From Adineta vaga (taxonomy: Eukaryota > Rotifera): a stretch of DNA of 64,000 nt. Of this stretch, positions 48,879 through 58,870 are shown piece after piece. Made by a program: the position numbers and the translations under genes. Where the stretch lies: NCBI GenBank assembly GCA_021613535.1, contig CP075495.1:2232001-2296000 (forward strand), read 5' to 3'. The notes below the pieces were generated by a model. It saw nothing but the letters and a program-made list of their open reading frames with translations. It was not told the DNA's origin and searched no databases. Within the stretch, counting starts at the first letter, position 1. Every line of letters begins with the position of its first letter.

Positions 48879-49297
48879 AACAGTATTTTTCTTTTGTTTT
48901 AAATATCTTCTCGTCTTTTTCCGGATCTAAACTATCGCATTGTTCTTGATTATCATATATATTTGTAAGAAGTCAGACATTTAAAATATCTTGTATTAAT
49001 GATGTCGATATTGATTAACTTCAAACTAAGAAATTACTTATTAAAGAAAACTGAATTTTTATCGTTGAAGTCCTCATATCTAAACATTTCGAAATGAAAG
49101 TACGCGAATTTAATATTAACCAGAACATTCTTATCATATTTTTGACATATTATTATTCGTAGCGAAATTATTTATCATATGTCAATATTATTCGACTCGA
49201 ATACTATGAACTAGTGTAGCAAATTTACGTCATATTGAACTTCTATTATTTTTTTAGAAATAGTCAAATATCGAGGAAATCTTTTAGATAGATTTGA
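48879..49297. other. Intergenic between BCKDHA and NTAQ1
   Basis: About 420 bp, AT-rich. It ends in a T-rich acceptor-like cttttag 11 nt before the NTAQ1 ATG. No other signal. Confidence 0.45.
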
Positions 49298-50111
49298 ATG
49301 GATATATGGAAAGTAATACAAGATCAATGTGTATATACTTCATGTTATTGGTAAAGAATATTGTATTTGTACGAATTAGTAGAATAAATTGATATTTTTA
49401 GCGAGGAAAATATATGGAAATTATGTGAATCATGGAAAGAAAATGATCCAAATCATTTCAATAATCTCTATGCTGTATTTATTTCGAATCAACATCGACA
49501 AATTCCTATGTGGGAACAAAAATCTTCTATTCGTGATGATCATCTTGTTATTTGGGTTGAATATTTTGTTCTATATCAACTTTAAGGCATAAGCATTGAT
49601 CTTTATAGGATTATCATGTAATCTTAGTTGATAAATCATCATCTCCAGCAAATATATATGATTTTGATTCAACACTCTCATTTCCTGTTTCCGTTAATAA
49701 TTATCTTCAACTAGTTGTTCGAGATGAAAAGAATCTGTTACGTAAATATCATCGGTATATATATAAGTCAAACTTTTTCTTCATTGTTTCGATCTACTAT
49801 TGTTTGTTTCATTATTGATGTATAGTCGATTTCGAGTAATACCAGCTCAAGAATATCTTGATAAATTTGCATCAGATCGTTCACATATGCTCAAAGAAGA
49901 TAAAGTAACATACAATGCACCACCACCAACGTATCCACCCATTTCTAATGAAAGTATGCATTCGTTTATTTTATATATCAGACAACTAATATCCAAGTAT
50001 TCTTTTGTAGAATCGACTAATAATATTAATGATTTTATTGATATGAAGTCGAACGACGGACCAGGAACTGTAATGAATTTAGCTGATTTTCGTCGATTTT
50101 TAGGTCTTTAA
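49298..50111 (+). CDS. NTAQ1: Protein N-terminal glutamine amidohydrolase
   Basis: Exons 49298-49350, 49402-49555, 49609 to ~49755 and ~49826-50111. The short first exon is easily missed. Exon 1 reads MDIWKVIQDQCVYTSCY and completes the catalytic CYCEENIWKLCE across intron 1. The intron-2 junction gives W|DYHV, the family's name-giving WDYHV motif with the catalytic His. The catalytic Asp lies in IYDFDSTLSFP. Further matches are FRVIPAQEYLDKFASDRSHM, as in human 'FRVICADSYLKNFASDRSHM', and the terminal DFRRFLGL. The enzyme deamidates N-terminal Gln to Glu, making substrates for arginylation in the Arg/N-degron pathway; it is cytosolic. A ~40-residue insertion (SMHSFILYIRQLISKYSF) precedes the last helix compared with human. 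Confidence 0.94.
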
Positions 50112-50144
50112 AATTACTCAAATACAAAATCCCACAATTTTTTT

Positions 50145-50150
50145 AATAAA
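50145..50150 (+). terminator. Polyadenylation signal of NTAQ1
   Basis: AATAAA 34 nt beyond the NTAQ1 stop. Confidence 0.6.
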
Positions 50151-50399
50151 AAATCGATAAAACCAAAAAATATCTTATTAATTTCTTTTTATTGGATTTT
50201 TTAGAAATGTTAAATGAACAGATTATTCCTACTTAACTTATTTGTAAAGAAGGATCTACTCGAAAATCATGTCGAATAGATCGCTGTCCTCTCATTGATT
50301 TTCTTTTCATATGATACACTTTATTAATATCGAGACTATCTGTAGTGATGTTTATCCTTTTATTTCAAAGCAAAAAAAAAGCAACAGATTTATGACGAT

Positions 50400-51290
50400 T
50401 CAATCATCTGTATACTGATAATCAGTAGGTAGTTTAACATGATATTTCGAGTCATGAATCATTGTATACATTGATGGACGACGATCAGCCATATAAGGTG
50501 TTGATGCAATGACATTTAAATAATCTTTAGGAATGAGGTCAGCTACAATGAGTGGATCATTGTGAACTCGACACAATTCATTACCATCAGGTCCAATGAT
50601 ACGTGATAGACCATAGAATTCTGGTTGTGATAAATTAGCATAAGCAAGCCAAACATGATTTTCTAAAGCTCGTATTGGCACCATAAGACGTACAATATTA
50701 TCATTTCTTGGTGAAGAACTTATAGCTGTTGCTACGAGTAATAGTTGAGCACCAAGAAGAGTTAAACTACGTGCAACTTCACACATTTCTACATCATAAC
50801 ATATCATTATGCCAACCCGAACACCACGTAATTCAACGATCGATGAAAGTTGATTTCCTTCTGCGAAAACTTCACGTTCTTTGTTTGACCATAGATGTGT
50901 TTTTCGATAGTTAAGTAAAATATCACCATTTTCATTAATTAATATTGCAGTATTGTATATTTTCTCGTCATCATCTAATTCAGGATATCCTATCAGCAAA
51001 GCAATGGAATATTGACGTGCTATTTTTTGTAAATGACCAATGACATTCTTTTCAATAATATATCGTGCAGAAGATAAAATAATATCACGGTTTAATATAT
51101 AACCTGAAAGAAATAACTCCGGAAACACAAGTAAATGAGCAGAATGTTCTTGAGAAGCACGTTTTGCTTGTAGTTCTACCTGTTCAAGCATTAAGGAAAC
51201 ATCTCCATCCGTTGACGATTTACCTTCGAAGACTGCAACACGAAGTAACGAACCTTCAACATGGTCTCTTATCCACCAGTAGGATGACAT
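50400..51290 (-). CDS. Nitrilase-fold carbon-nitrogen hydrolase (amidase type), intronless
   Basis: 296 codons from ATG 51290; the frame extends upstream only through non-ATG codons. The catalytic Glu-Lys-Cys(-Glu) set is visible. Glu is in LLVFPELFLSGY, Lys in LNYRKTHLWSNKERE, the nucleophile in VGIMICYDVEMCEVARSL. It also has the typical 'P.RALENHVWLAYAN' and 'SRIIGPDGN' blocks. The family hydrolyses amides, nitriles or carbamoyl groups; the substrate cannot be read from sequence. No targeting peptide is visible. The overall look (ELFLSGY, ICYDVE) resembles bacterial amidases and differs from animal NIT1/NIT2 or UPB1. With no introns among intron-rich neighbours, horizontal acquisition is plausible. 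Confidence 0.88.
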   Translation of the reverse strand: MSSYWWIRDHVEGSLLRVAVFEGKSSTDGDVSLMLEQVELQAKRASQEHSAHLLVFPELFLSGYILNRDIILSSARYIIEKNVIGHLQKIARQYSIALLIGYPELDDDEKIYNTAILINENGDILLNYRKTHLWSNKEREVFAEGNQLSSIVELRGVRVGIMICYDVEMCEVARSLTLLGAQLLLVATAISSSPRNDNIVRLMVPIRALENHVWLAYANLSQPEFYGLSRIIGPDGNELCRVHNDPLIVADLIPKDYLNVIASTPYMADRRPSMYTMIHDSKYHVKLPTDYQYTDD

Positions 51291-51620
51291 GTTTCTCTTA
51301 TTAAAATCCAAAAATAAAAGGATGAGAAAAAATCAAGATAAGATTAGCTTGACAGTATTCCACAGTGTATCATCAATACGAAGGAGAACAAAATGAGGAT
51401 TGGTTAAAACAGAAACTAATCATGTTTGAAATTAGAATAGAACTAAATAAAATCGCAAGATATCAATCGGAAATATTAATTTTGTTCAGTTCTACTGCTG
51501 GAATATATTTATTAATACATGAGACTAAGAAAAAAAACTTATGAAACAATCATATTACAGTACAACATAAAAGATGTGAGAAAATAATTGTTCTTGCCAT
51601 GTAGGTAAAACAAACATGAT
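51291..51620. other. Intergenic
   Basis: About 330 bp between the hydrolase start and the stop of the small hydrophilic protein, both minus. Likely the hydrolase promoter and the 3' UTR of the next gene. No other signal. Confidence 0.45.
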
Positions 51621-51827
51621 TTAATCAGCAACATGTTTAGCATGATGATGTTCAGCTTTAACATGATGTTCGGCTGCTTTACAAGCAGCTTTACCAGCTT
51701 CAAATTGAGCATCCAAACGTTCACTTGGTTTGACATTTGGGTCATTGGCTTTCTCTAGTTTCTTTTCAGCTGTTTTATTATCCATAGCTTCTTTGGCTTT
51801 TTCAATACCAGCTTTAACGGCGTCCAT
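51621..51827 (-). CDS. 68-aa Ala/Lys/Glu/His-rich hydrophilic protein, LEA-like
   Basis: A short intact frame from ATG 51827. The composition is A, K, E, H and D with almost no hydrophobic residues, predicted as one amphipathic helix (VKAGIEKAKEAMDNKTAEKK). It ends in a His/Ala/Lys-rich tail (AAEHHVKAEHHHAKHVAD). There is one cysteine and no signal peptide or TM. This resembles small LEA-like or stress-protective hydrophilins that anhydrobiotic animals accumulate, but I see no exact LEA 11-mer consensus. A 5'UTR intron is likely: donor gtgagt near 51911 and acceptor tattatag at ~51835, 7 nt before the ATG. A TATA-like box and a heat-shock-like element lie upstream. Confidence 0.65.
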   Translation of the reverse strand: MDAVKAGIEKAKEAMDNKTAEKKLEKANDPNVKPSERLDAQFEAGKAACKAAEHHVKAEHHHAKHVAD

Positions 51828-51986
51828 GATTTCTCTATAATAAAAGAAGAAAAGAAAAGAAAGTTTACTTATAAATTCTCTGATTTTGTTATTTAATGCA
51901 ATGTACTCACTGATACTGTAGTGTAGCGAGGGAGTTTGTTTTGTATGTTCGTATAGTTGAATGAAAGAGAATGTAAAAATGAGCGC

Positions 51987-51994
51987 TATATAAA
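51987..51994 (-). promoter_or_regulatory. TATA-like box, LEA-like gene promoter
   Basis: A TATATA core flanked by GC-rich gcgc about 75 bp upstream of the presumed 5'UTR donor. It reads tatataaa on the plus strand, so orientation is ambiguous. It is the only strong TATA in this intergenic region. Confidence 0.4.
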
Positions 51995-52203
51995 TGGCCT
52001 TTTTTCTCTTATCTTCTTCTCTAAAAAAAATTTACACGAACAATTATGCCGATGAAGGAATAGAAGGGGTGAACCAGTCAACGTTGTTCGAGAAAAGAAA
52101 GGAACGTAGTTGCAGCTGCGATGATACATTTGCATTGAGTTTAAAAGAAGGAAAGAAGAAGTTCTATCGTTGCCAAGCCTTCTTTCGTATATGGTAAAGA
52201 AAC

Positions 52204-52218
52204 AGAATGTTCTAGAGT
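52204..52218. promoter_or_regulatory. Heat-shock-element-like triplet
   Basis: agaatgttctagagt: alternating nGAAn/nTTCn pentamers, two perfect and the third GAG. It lies ~380 bp upstream of the LEA-like start and ~590 bp upstream of the WAP gene. Confidence 0.4.
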
Positions 52219-52811
52219 GAAGACACATTCTTGGCTAGTCATTCTCTTTCGCTTACTTCATTGGTGATTCAAGCTTCTTTTTTTTTAATAAGAAAAAATT
52301 AAAACAAGCTTTCTCTCTGTCATCCTTGAAAAAAATGAAAGTATTACGGATTGTAAATTGATGCCTATTGACACAAGTATCATTTATTTAAAGTTGTTCT
52401 AAACGAACAGGTTCAAAAGTAATAAAAGTATTTCATTTTTATCTAGAAAATCAATAGAGTAGTTTAATTAAAGAAAGCTTTTGTATCAGTAGCAATTAAT
52501 TCACAATACATGTTCTACAAGTACTGATATCAATATGTTTTCGTCTATACCGATATATATATATATATCATGTTTTACATTATTTGTTTTCTTTTGTTTA
52601 TGTTCTATTCATAGGCTAAATCGAATTTGATGACCATAAATATGATCATGTTTTGCTATTCAATACAGTTATGTCATTTCATTTATGTTTGTAATAATAG
52701 CACTTTCTTTCAGCTGCCGATATGTTTTGATTTTTCAGCTTTCTTTCTCCTGACATCAATTGATCATTAAAACAACCGTTGTATTGGGATTGATTCATTT
52801 CATAGAGAAGT

Positions 52812-53183
52812 ATGTCGAAGTCGACTTACATTTACGTGCTGTTCGCGCTTGTTACCATTGCCAATACTGAATTGATCTGTCCAGGTTTTGGATTTATTCG
52901 TCCACAACAACCATGTATTGATCAATGTTCACCTGATCAAGATAATTGTGAAACAGGCAAAAAATGTTGTTATACACCAGAAGCACCGTGTGGTTATCGT
53001 TGTCTTGTTAGTAAAAATGATGTTGAAAAACCTGGTCACTGTCCATCACCACAATCAGAACAAACCCATCAATATTGGCGTTTATGTGATGGTCATTTCT
53101 GTGATGTGGATAGTGATTGTTCATGCAAGAAAAAATGTTGTTCGAACATGTGTGGAACAAAATTATGTATATCACCACAATAA
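52812..53183 (+). CDS. Secreted protein with two WAP four-disulfide-core-like modules
   Basis: An intronless 123-residue protein. The signal peptide is MSKSTYIYVLFALVTIANT. Two cysteine-rich modules follow. Module 1 (~22-65): CPGFGFIRPQQPCIDQCSPD, then CETGKKCCYT and CGYRC. Module 2 (~75-120): GHCPSPQ, then CDGHFCDVDSDCSCKKKCCS and CGTKLC. The K-x-CC pair, the double cysteine near each module's end and the 'C..D.DC....KCC...C...C' pattern are WAP-type. Such proteins inhibit serine proteases or have antimicrobial roles; the module-1 spacing is slightly atypical. AATAAA (53179-53184) overlaps the stop codon, so the 3' UTR may be very short or a downstream signal used. Confidence 0.8.
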   Translation: MSKSTYIYVLFALVTIANTELICPGFGFIRPQQPCIDQCSPDQDNCETGKKCCYTPEAPCGYRCLVSKNDVEKPGHCPSPQSEQTHQYWRLCDGHFCDVDSDCSCKKKCCSNMCGTKLCISPQ

Positions 53184-53334
53184 ATATTCTATTCTTAACT
53201 TTCATTTGATGATTGTGCTGAACTTTTTAAATCAACTATTCTATTCTTTATTTTATCTTTCGAAATTTATTTAAATATTTAACAAGAATATCTGACAGAC
53301 AAGAAAAATAGAGATCAATGTTCGATTTAGATAT

Positions 53335-54091
53335 TTAATGTGCACTACCATTAGGAATATGTGAGAATCCACCACTGCTACCAAAGCCATTTGAACCACG
53401 AACAGTATCATCAAGTTTCTAAAAAGTAACAACTAACATATGATAGAAGTTGAAGTTGAAATTGAATAACGAACTTTTTCTTCGATTAAATTAGCCATTT
53501 CAATTTTTTCACAAATTAATTGAGCAATACGATCACCTTTCTTAACTAGAAGCACACGAAAGAATGCTAGTCGATCAATGATTTTCAATTATAGTTGTAA
53601 TCTTACTTGTAAAATCAGCATCGTTATGATTAAAAAGAACAATACCAACATTACCACGATAATCAGCATCGATGACACCAGCTAATTTATATGGAATGAA
53701 GTTTATTAAAAGAAATCATAAATATAATGTCAATTCTACCTCCAGTATCAATGCCAAATTTGGCGGCTAAACCAGATCGTGGAGCTAACAAGAGAAAAGA
53801 TATGTTTAGTATTTTTCTTAAATAATAATTTCTTTTTATCTCACCAACTCGACCATAACAACCTTCTGGTACAGCAATTTGAATATCCGTCAAAGCTGTT
53901 AATTTGCCTCGAGCTGGTAATATGTAATCATAAGCACTAAAAATAATCATTATAAGATAAGAAAAAAAACCCGTCAATGATCTTTCAAACCTTCGAAGAT
54001 CCCAACCAGCTGCATATTCTGATCCTTTCATTGGTGCATAGGCATTTTCACTAAGTTTAGCGAAGCGCAAGATGGATTTTGTTGGCGACAT
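53335..54091 (-). CDS. DUT: dUTP pyrophosphatase (trimeric dUTPase)
   Basis: Five to six short exons from ATG 54091, about 155 residues. All five dUTPase motifs are present: SEYAAGWDL (1), [13 protein letters not shown] (2), [20 protein letters not shown] (3, with the catalytic Asp and Tyr), [13 protein letters not shown] (4) and [11 protein letters not shown] (5). It hydrolyses dUTP to dUMP and PPi, supplying dTMP synthesis and preventing uracil incorporation. The N-terminus [20 protein letters not shown] matches the cytosolic/nuclear eukaryotic isoform. The ATG is preceded by a T-rich tract ending in atttaag 7 nt upstream, an acceptor-like site. Confidence 0.95.
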
Positions 54092-55330
54092 GATATATCT
54101 TAAATAAAAACAAAACAAGGACTTTAGTTTGAATCTTATCTGTACACGAAACGACATGGGCTATTATATAAGTAAACAAGAGAACAGAATGGTCTATTTA
54201 AGTAAGTCTATTATCGATTGTCTTTATCGATAATAAAGAAAAATACCCGAAGCAGAAATCGAAATGTGATCCAATATACAAACGATCCTAGACGTGTCGC
54301 TTGTGATCACAAATATTTGTGATATATAATGTATAGGACTTTACAAGACAATAGTGTAATATCACATGATTCAATCGTTAGTTAATAAAATTTTAATATG
54401 AAAAGAATTCTTTTATAGCAAAATAAAACATGATCGAGAACATCAGTACTAATGAGTTAAAGATATTTTGCTCAAGATAAAATTAACAAAAAAATCAGTT
54501 AGATGGCGTTAGTATTTGTCTCGTAACTTTGGAACAAATTGAGATAGAAATTATATTCAAGAAATAAATTTCAACAATTTGATATGGATCGATGTACTGG
54601 ATAAGTCTTATTCCAAAGGTGAGACCTGCACCTCTCTATCTTATTCTTATCAAAAGTTATTCGAAACACCCAAGCGTCTTTTATTTTGAAATGGAAAGTA
54701 GTTATATGTATTCGATCAAAAAACCTAGTCTTGTCTGGATTGCACTACTACTTAGCAAGGCGTAACGAGGTACAATACATTCCGATTTGTATTTGCCTAT
54801 CTCTACTTTGAATCAGTATTCGATGTTGTCTTTTGTAAACGAAAGATATGAAATGAATAAATAATATTCATTGTATCTTTCCGATATCAAAGTCTCTTGA
54901 CTCTTATTCAAGTCTTAAAATAATTAACTTAAGTATAATAATATCATGAAAAATACTGTTGAATAAATCAAATTCTCATGATAAATATCTTGTTCTTGAA
55001 TTGATCGTAATGAATCATAGATAGAAAGAAAGTTCAATATTGATTTAGTTGTACTTCACACTTCAAATGGAATCATTAAAATGAAAAAGAATTTTCTAAA
55101 TGTAATCATAATATCAAAGAAAATAATAATTAATTTAGAAATAAAAACCGTTCATTAAATCTGAAGTATTTTATGATAACATGATCCTTATTATTTTTAT
55201 TTAAACAAATAATAAAAACAATCATTTCGCCTACATTGAAACAAATAATAGCAGCTATACGAACAGAATCATAAACATACACATGATTAAAAAGAAAACC
55301 AAAGAGTAATTCACACAAATTTGGTCTAAA
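54092..55330. other. Intergenic, no gene seen
   Basis: About 1.24 kb, AT-rich, with only short uninformative frames (for example 55130-55318 minus). No repeat recognised. Confidence 0.45.
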
Positions 55331-56028
55331 TTAATTCAAATGTTTCATCGCTATTGTAAAACCTTGGTTGAAATCTAAACAAGCGAAGAGGTGTTTTAGG
55401 AATTGTGATAACATAATATATCAAACTTACTTTTAAATAGCTTTTTAACATTTGATTCATTGTAACAACTTAAAAGTTCTATTAATAGATCATTGTTACT
55501 CTTTGCTGAAATAAACATTTCAGAAAATTTTTAGAAGTCATAAAGAAAGATATTACCATTTTCATAGATAATTTTAGTAATTTCACGTTGCATTATTGAT
55601 GACTGTAAAGATGTACTGAATGTCCTATACAATAAAAATAAATAAAGATATATGTATTAGTAAACCGATAAAATACCATTTGATAGCTAGCATGACCTGA
55701 TCAGTCAATTGAGTATACTTTTCCATTTCAGTAAAATCAGCTAACACAGCTAAAGTAAAAAAAATCCTTTGGATTGAAACTAATTCAGGCAAATTTGTCT
55801 AACCTTTATAGTTTTTTTTTCTTATGGAATAAAATAGCTCGTTGTTTATAATATTCGACGAGATCTTCACGATTTGTTGGACCATCAATTAATTCAGATA
55901 ATAACTGAAAAAAAATCGCGATTATTGATCAATTGAGATTTACAAATCCTTACCTTTATTTTTTGATCAATCGTGTATTGACGTTTTTCGAAAACCAACA
56001 TGAACTCTTTTTTCTGTGCTACACCCAT
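55331..56028 (-). CDS. Six-exon small helical/TPR-like protein (~144 aa), unknown
   Basis: Found by joining six small exons whose frames agree across five GT..AG introns of ~45-60 bp. The start is ATG 56028 (MGVAQKKEFMLVFEKRQYTI) and the stop TAA 55331-55333. Exon contents in order: ..DQKIK; LLSELIDGPTNREDLVEYY; AVLADFTEMEKYTQLTDQVM; TFSTSLQSSIMQREITKIIY; SNNDLLIELLSCYNESNVKK; NFNQGFTIAMKHLN. The part YYKQRAILFHKKKNYKAVLA has the A/Y/G spacing of a TPR hairpin, so the protein may be a short TPR or helical adaptor. All exons fall in no long open frame, so simple ORF calling misses it. No family recognised. Confidence 0.65.
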
Positions 56029-56414
56029 TTCGTTTGTTAAAAGTTTAAATACGGTAGAATCAATCCTCACCAATCGTGGATAAAAGTTTGTTATTGTCGC
56101 ATATGCATATAGGTTTTTCCACTTTATATACGTATAGAAAAATATAGAACGGACGTCGAATTCGATTATTAAGAATGGACGGCCAATGTGGACTTAACTT
56201 TAGGAAAGGGAAAGAAAATAGTTGTATGTCTCCGATGTTTCTGAGACAATCCATATTCATATGTACAAAGAAAGAAAGAAAGAATTATTTCTAGGCATCA
56301 AAATGAACTCGAAGAATCAAAATCATGATAAATATTAGTTAGAATATACCTTTTATTAATAATACTACAAGACAAGTTGTTTATTTAAGAACATGATAAA
56401 AAAAACAGCAAATA
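56029..56414. other. Intergenic
   Basis: About 390 bp between the small TPR-like gene start and the MFS gene stop. Contains a short (GAAA)n run at ~56270-56282. No gene seen. Confidence 0.45.
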
Positions 56415-58062
56415 TCATACAATGTAACGCCAACCAACATGTTTATCACCTAAATCACGAATTTCTTCCTCTGTCATATGTTCATAACCCCATCGTTTCC
56501 GATCTTCTTCACTTCCCAGTCCACATACATCAACTACGATTTTCTTTTCACTCATTGATACAAGATTTGTTTCCGTATTTACATTCGATACCAAACCATA
56601 CAAACGATCTCGACGACGATTTTCTACACGAAGTTTAAGAAATAAAATTATAGCAGTAATCAAACCTAATACACAAAAACCAAGATTAATAGCATGACCG
56701 AGAATAAATCGAGGTGCATCTTGTGATCGATAGATTTGACCACCAATTGCACCACCACTATTTCCAACTGAAATCATAAATGCTAATGCAGTTGCTCGTT
56801 TAGTATGTGGACTAATATTACCAGATAAAAATGTGATACATATTGCAATACATGGTGATATACCACCAGCAGTCAAAAATATAGCCAAATATTTTACATA
56901 TGAATTTTGAACGACAATAAGAATAATGAAGCCGATGATTGTAATCAATAACCAGAAGACAATGAACACTGCACGCCGTGCATATCGATCCGAGAAATAT
57001 GCTGTTGTCATGGTGGTGATGAATGAGAAAGCATAAGGCGGTGCAGTCATAAGTTGTGCTTGATAACTTTTAAATCCAAGACTTTGAATGATTGTCGGTG
57101 AGAAAAATGAAAGAGAATAAAATGGTTCAGCAATACCAATGTAACATAAACAAAAAATATAAATTTTCCAATCTGTAAATGCTGCTTTAACTTGTTTCCA
57201 ACTGAAATGTTCACCTGCACCGGGACCAGCATCATTTTGAAGACGAGCAATAGTTCGATTACATTCTTCCTCAGTTAAAAATTTCGGTCGGTCAGAAGGA
57301 AAATCATTGATAAGAAAGAAAGCTATTCCACCCACAATAACTGTTAGAATTCCTTCAATATAAAAGATCCAACGCCAACCTTCTTGTTTACCTATACCAT
57401 TCATTTTACCGATAGCAAAAGCAAGAATACCACCAAATGCACCTGCTAATGCTGCAGCCGAAAATAGTATACTTATACGCCATGATAATTCACGGCGTTT
57501 ATACCAACTAGATAAATAAAAAGCAGCACCTATAGATATTTATTCGTTTAGATATCTATTTGTAAATAGAAAATTCAATACCTGGAAAAAGACCAGATTC
57601 AGCTGCACCTAATAATAATCGACATGCCAGTAAACTTCCATACGAACTAACAAGACCCATCAATGTCATTACTATACCCCAAGCCACCATAATCATTGGA
57701 ATCCATCGACTGGGTCGCATTTTTTTCAGGACAAGATTCGATGGAATTTCAAATGCAACATATGTTGCAAAGAAAACACTCAAACATGCATTGTATTGAG
57801 CACTAGTTAAGGGAAGTGTTTCCATAAGACCATCAATTTTTGCTTGACCGATATTGACTCGATCGAGATAGCTCAAAAGATAGAGGAATGTCATCGTTGG
57901 AATAAGATGAAGATCAAGTTTTTTAATCAGTTTCTTATCATCAGGATCGTCATCGGTTTCACATTCGATAGCTTTTATTGAATGAATTTCTTCATATGGA
58001 ACTGTTGGTTGAACAACATGAAGTTCAGTGTTATTTTGATTATCAACCGATGTTAACGTCAT
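56415..58062 (-). CDS. MFS anion:cation symporter-type permease, fungal Dal5/TNA1-like, 531 aa
   Basis: Two exons, 57582-58062 and 56415-57529, around a 52-bp intron; the joined length of 1,596 nt is exactly in frame. Twelve membrane helices are expected. N-terminal landmarks: LYLLSYLDRVNIGQAKIDGL, AFEIPSNLVLKKMRPSRWIP, LACRLLLGAAESGLFPG, then FYLSSWYKRRELSWR. After the central loop come SLGFKSYQAQLMTAPPYAFS and FLSGNISPHTKRATALAFM, then the tail DLGDKHVGWRYIV. These are signatures of the fungal/plant-microbe ACS subfamily (allantoate/ureidosuccinate Dal5, nicotinate TNA1, tartrate and similar permeases), importing organic acids or vitamins with H+. The subfamily is not typical of animals, making horizontal gain from fungi plausible. 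The ATG directly follows an acceptor-like ttcttag, as for native genes here. Confidence 0.88.
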
Positions 58063-58477
58063 CTAAGAAGCGAAAACAAATGATTGTTCACTATAAATAT
58101 GCATGTACTTATACTTACTACTAGGTTCTGGATGAATTGTTACAGATAAAAAGGAAAGATAAGAAATGGTTGCGATCACACATAAAAGTGTTGATGTCGA
58201 CTGATATGAAATATTTTCGTTTCTTTTCTTTCATTATTATATGTGTAGTGTTATTATTGTGAATTCAGATCTATGCGCCTTAGGTGTCTGTATTGTCATC
58301 ATCATTTAAAAGGTCATCTATCTTTTGAAAGTATCATGTTTAATATTCTCAACAACTAAATCTTAATTTATTTGTATTTCAAAACAACCCAATTTGTTAC
58401 TTTCTCTGAAATATGCTCAAGATGCCGTAAACGTTATTCAACATGAGAAGTTGATTCTCTTTAGGTAGAAAATATCA
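58063..58477. other. Intergenic upstream of the MFS gene
   Basis: About 415 bp with no gene or repeat recognised. Presumed promoter of the permease. Confidence 0.4.
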
Positions 58478-58870
58478 ATGATATTGTTTTATTTGAATGG
58501 TAAGTCAAAAACTTCAACACCTCTTTCTATTCATTTAAATATATCTTTACCATCAATACCGCGCAATATTAAGCATCATAATTATGCTACACGTCGTCGT
58601 TTAGTCAAAGAAGTTGACAAAATGTGTTTAAACGATTTAGTCGATTCTGAACGTGATAAAGATACAGTTAGTTGTGATCTTATTCAACGTATGGAATATT
58701 CAAAAATTAATAAATCTTTAGTATGATGAATAGGATGTAGTCGTATACCATTTCATGATTCAACAGCAATCAAAGTTTTTCTAGATTTATGTCTTGGTGA
58801 TAAATCGAAAGTTTGTATGACTGCTATGGTTTCGTCAACAACTATTAGATGAACCTCAAACGCATTTACT
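58478..58870 (+). pseudogene. Decayed coding-like fragment, family unknown
   Basis: Plus-strand frame 58478-58726 reads like real protein (SLPSIPRNIKHHNYATRRRL, VKEVDKMCLNDLVDSERDKD) and stops at 58724-58726. A further coding-like stretch begins a few bases later in another phase (CSRIPFHDSTAIKVFLDLCL) and stops near 58852. Codon use resembles neighbouring genes, but start, domains and splice sites are missing. I read it as a truncated, frame-broken relic or an unrecognised gene with odd exons. Confidence 0.35.

Larger units (their letters stand above)
51828..52811. other. Divergent intergenic region between the LEA-like and WAP genes
   Basis: About 980 bp with the TATA-like and HSE-like sites, a 5'UTR intron of the minus-strand gene and a short (TA)n tract at 52553-52568. 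The 67-codon plus frame 51994-52197 overlaps an opposite-strand frame and shows no domain. Confidence 0.5.

Noticed and set aside
51994-52197. 67-codon plus frame downstream of the TATA-like box
   Set aside because: K/E/S-rich without domain and overlapping an opposite frame; the TATA-like sequence is better placed for the minus-strand LEA-like gene.
52888-53274. 128-codon plus frame overlapping the WAP gene
   Set aside because: Shifted-frame shadow of the cysteine-rich gene; H/V/I-rich with no signal peptide.
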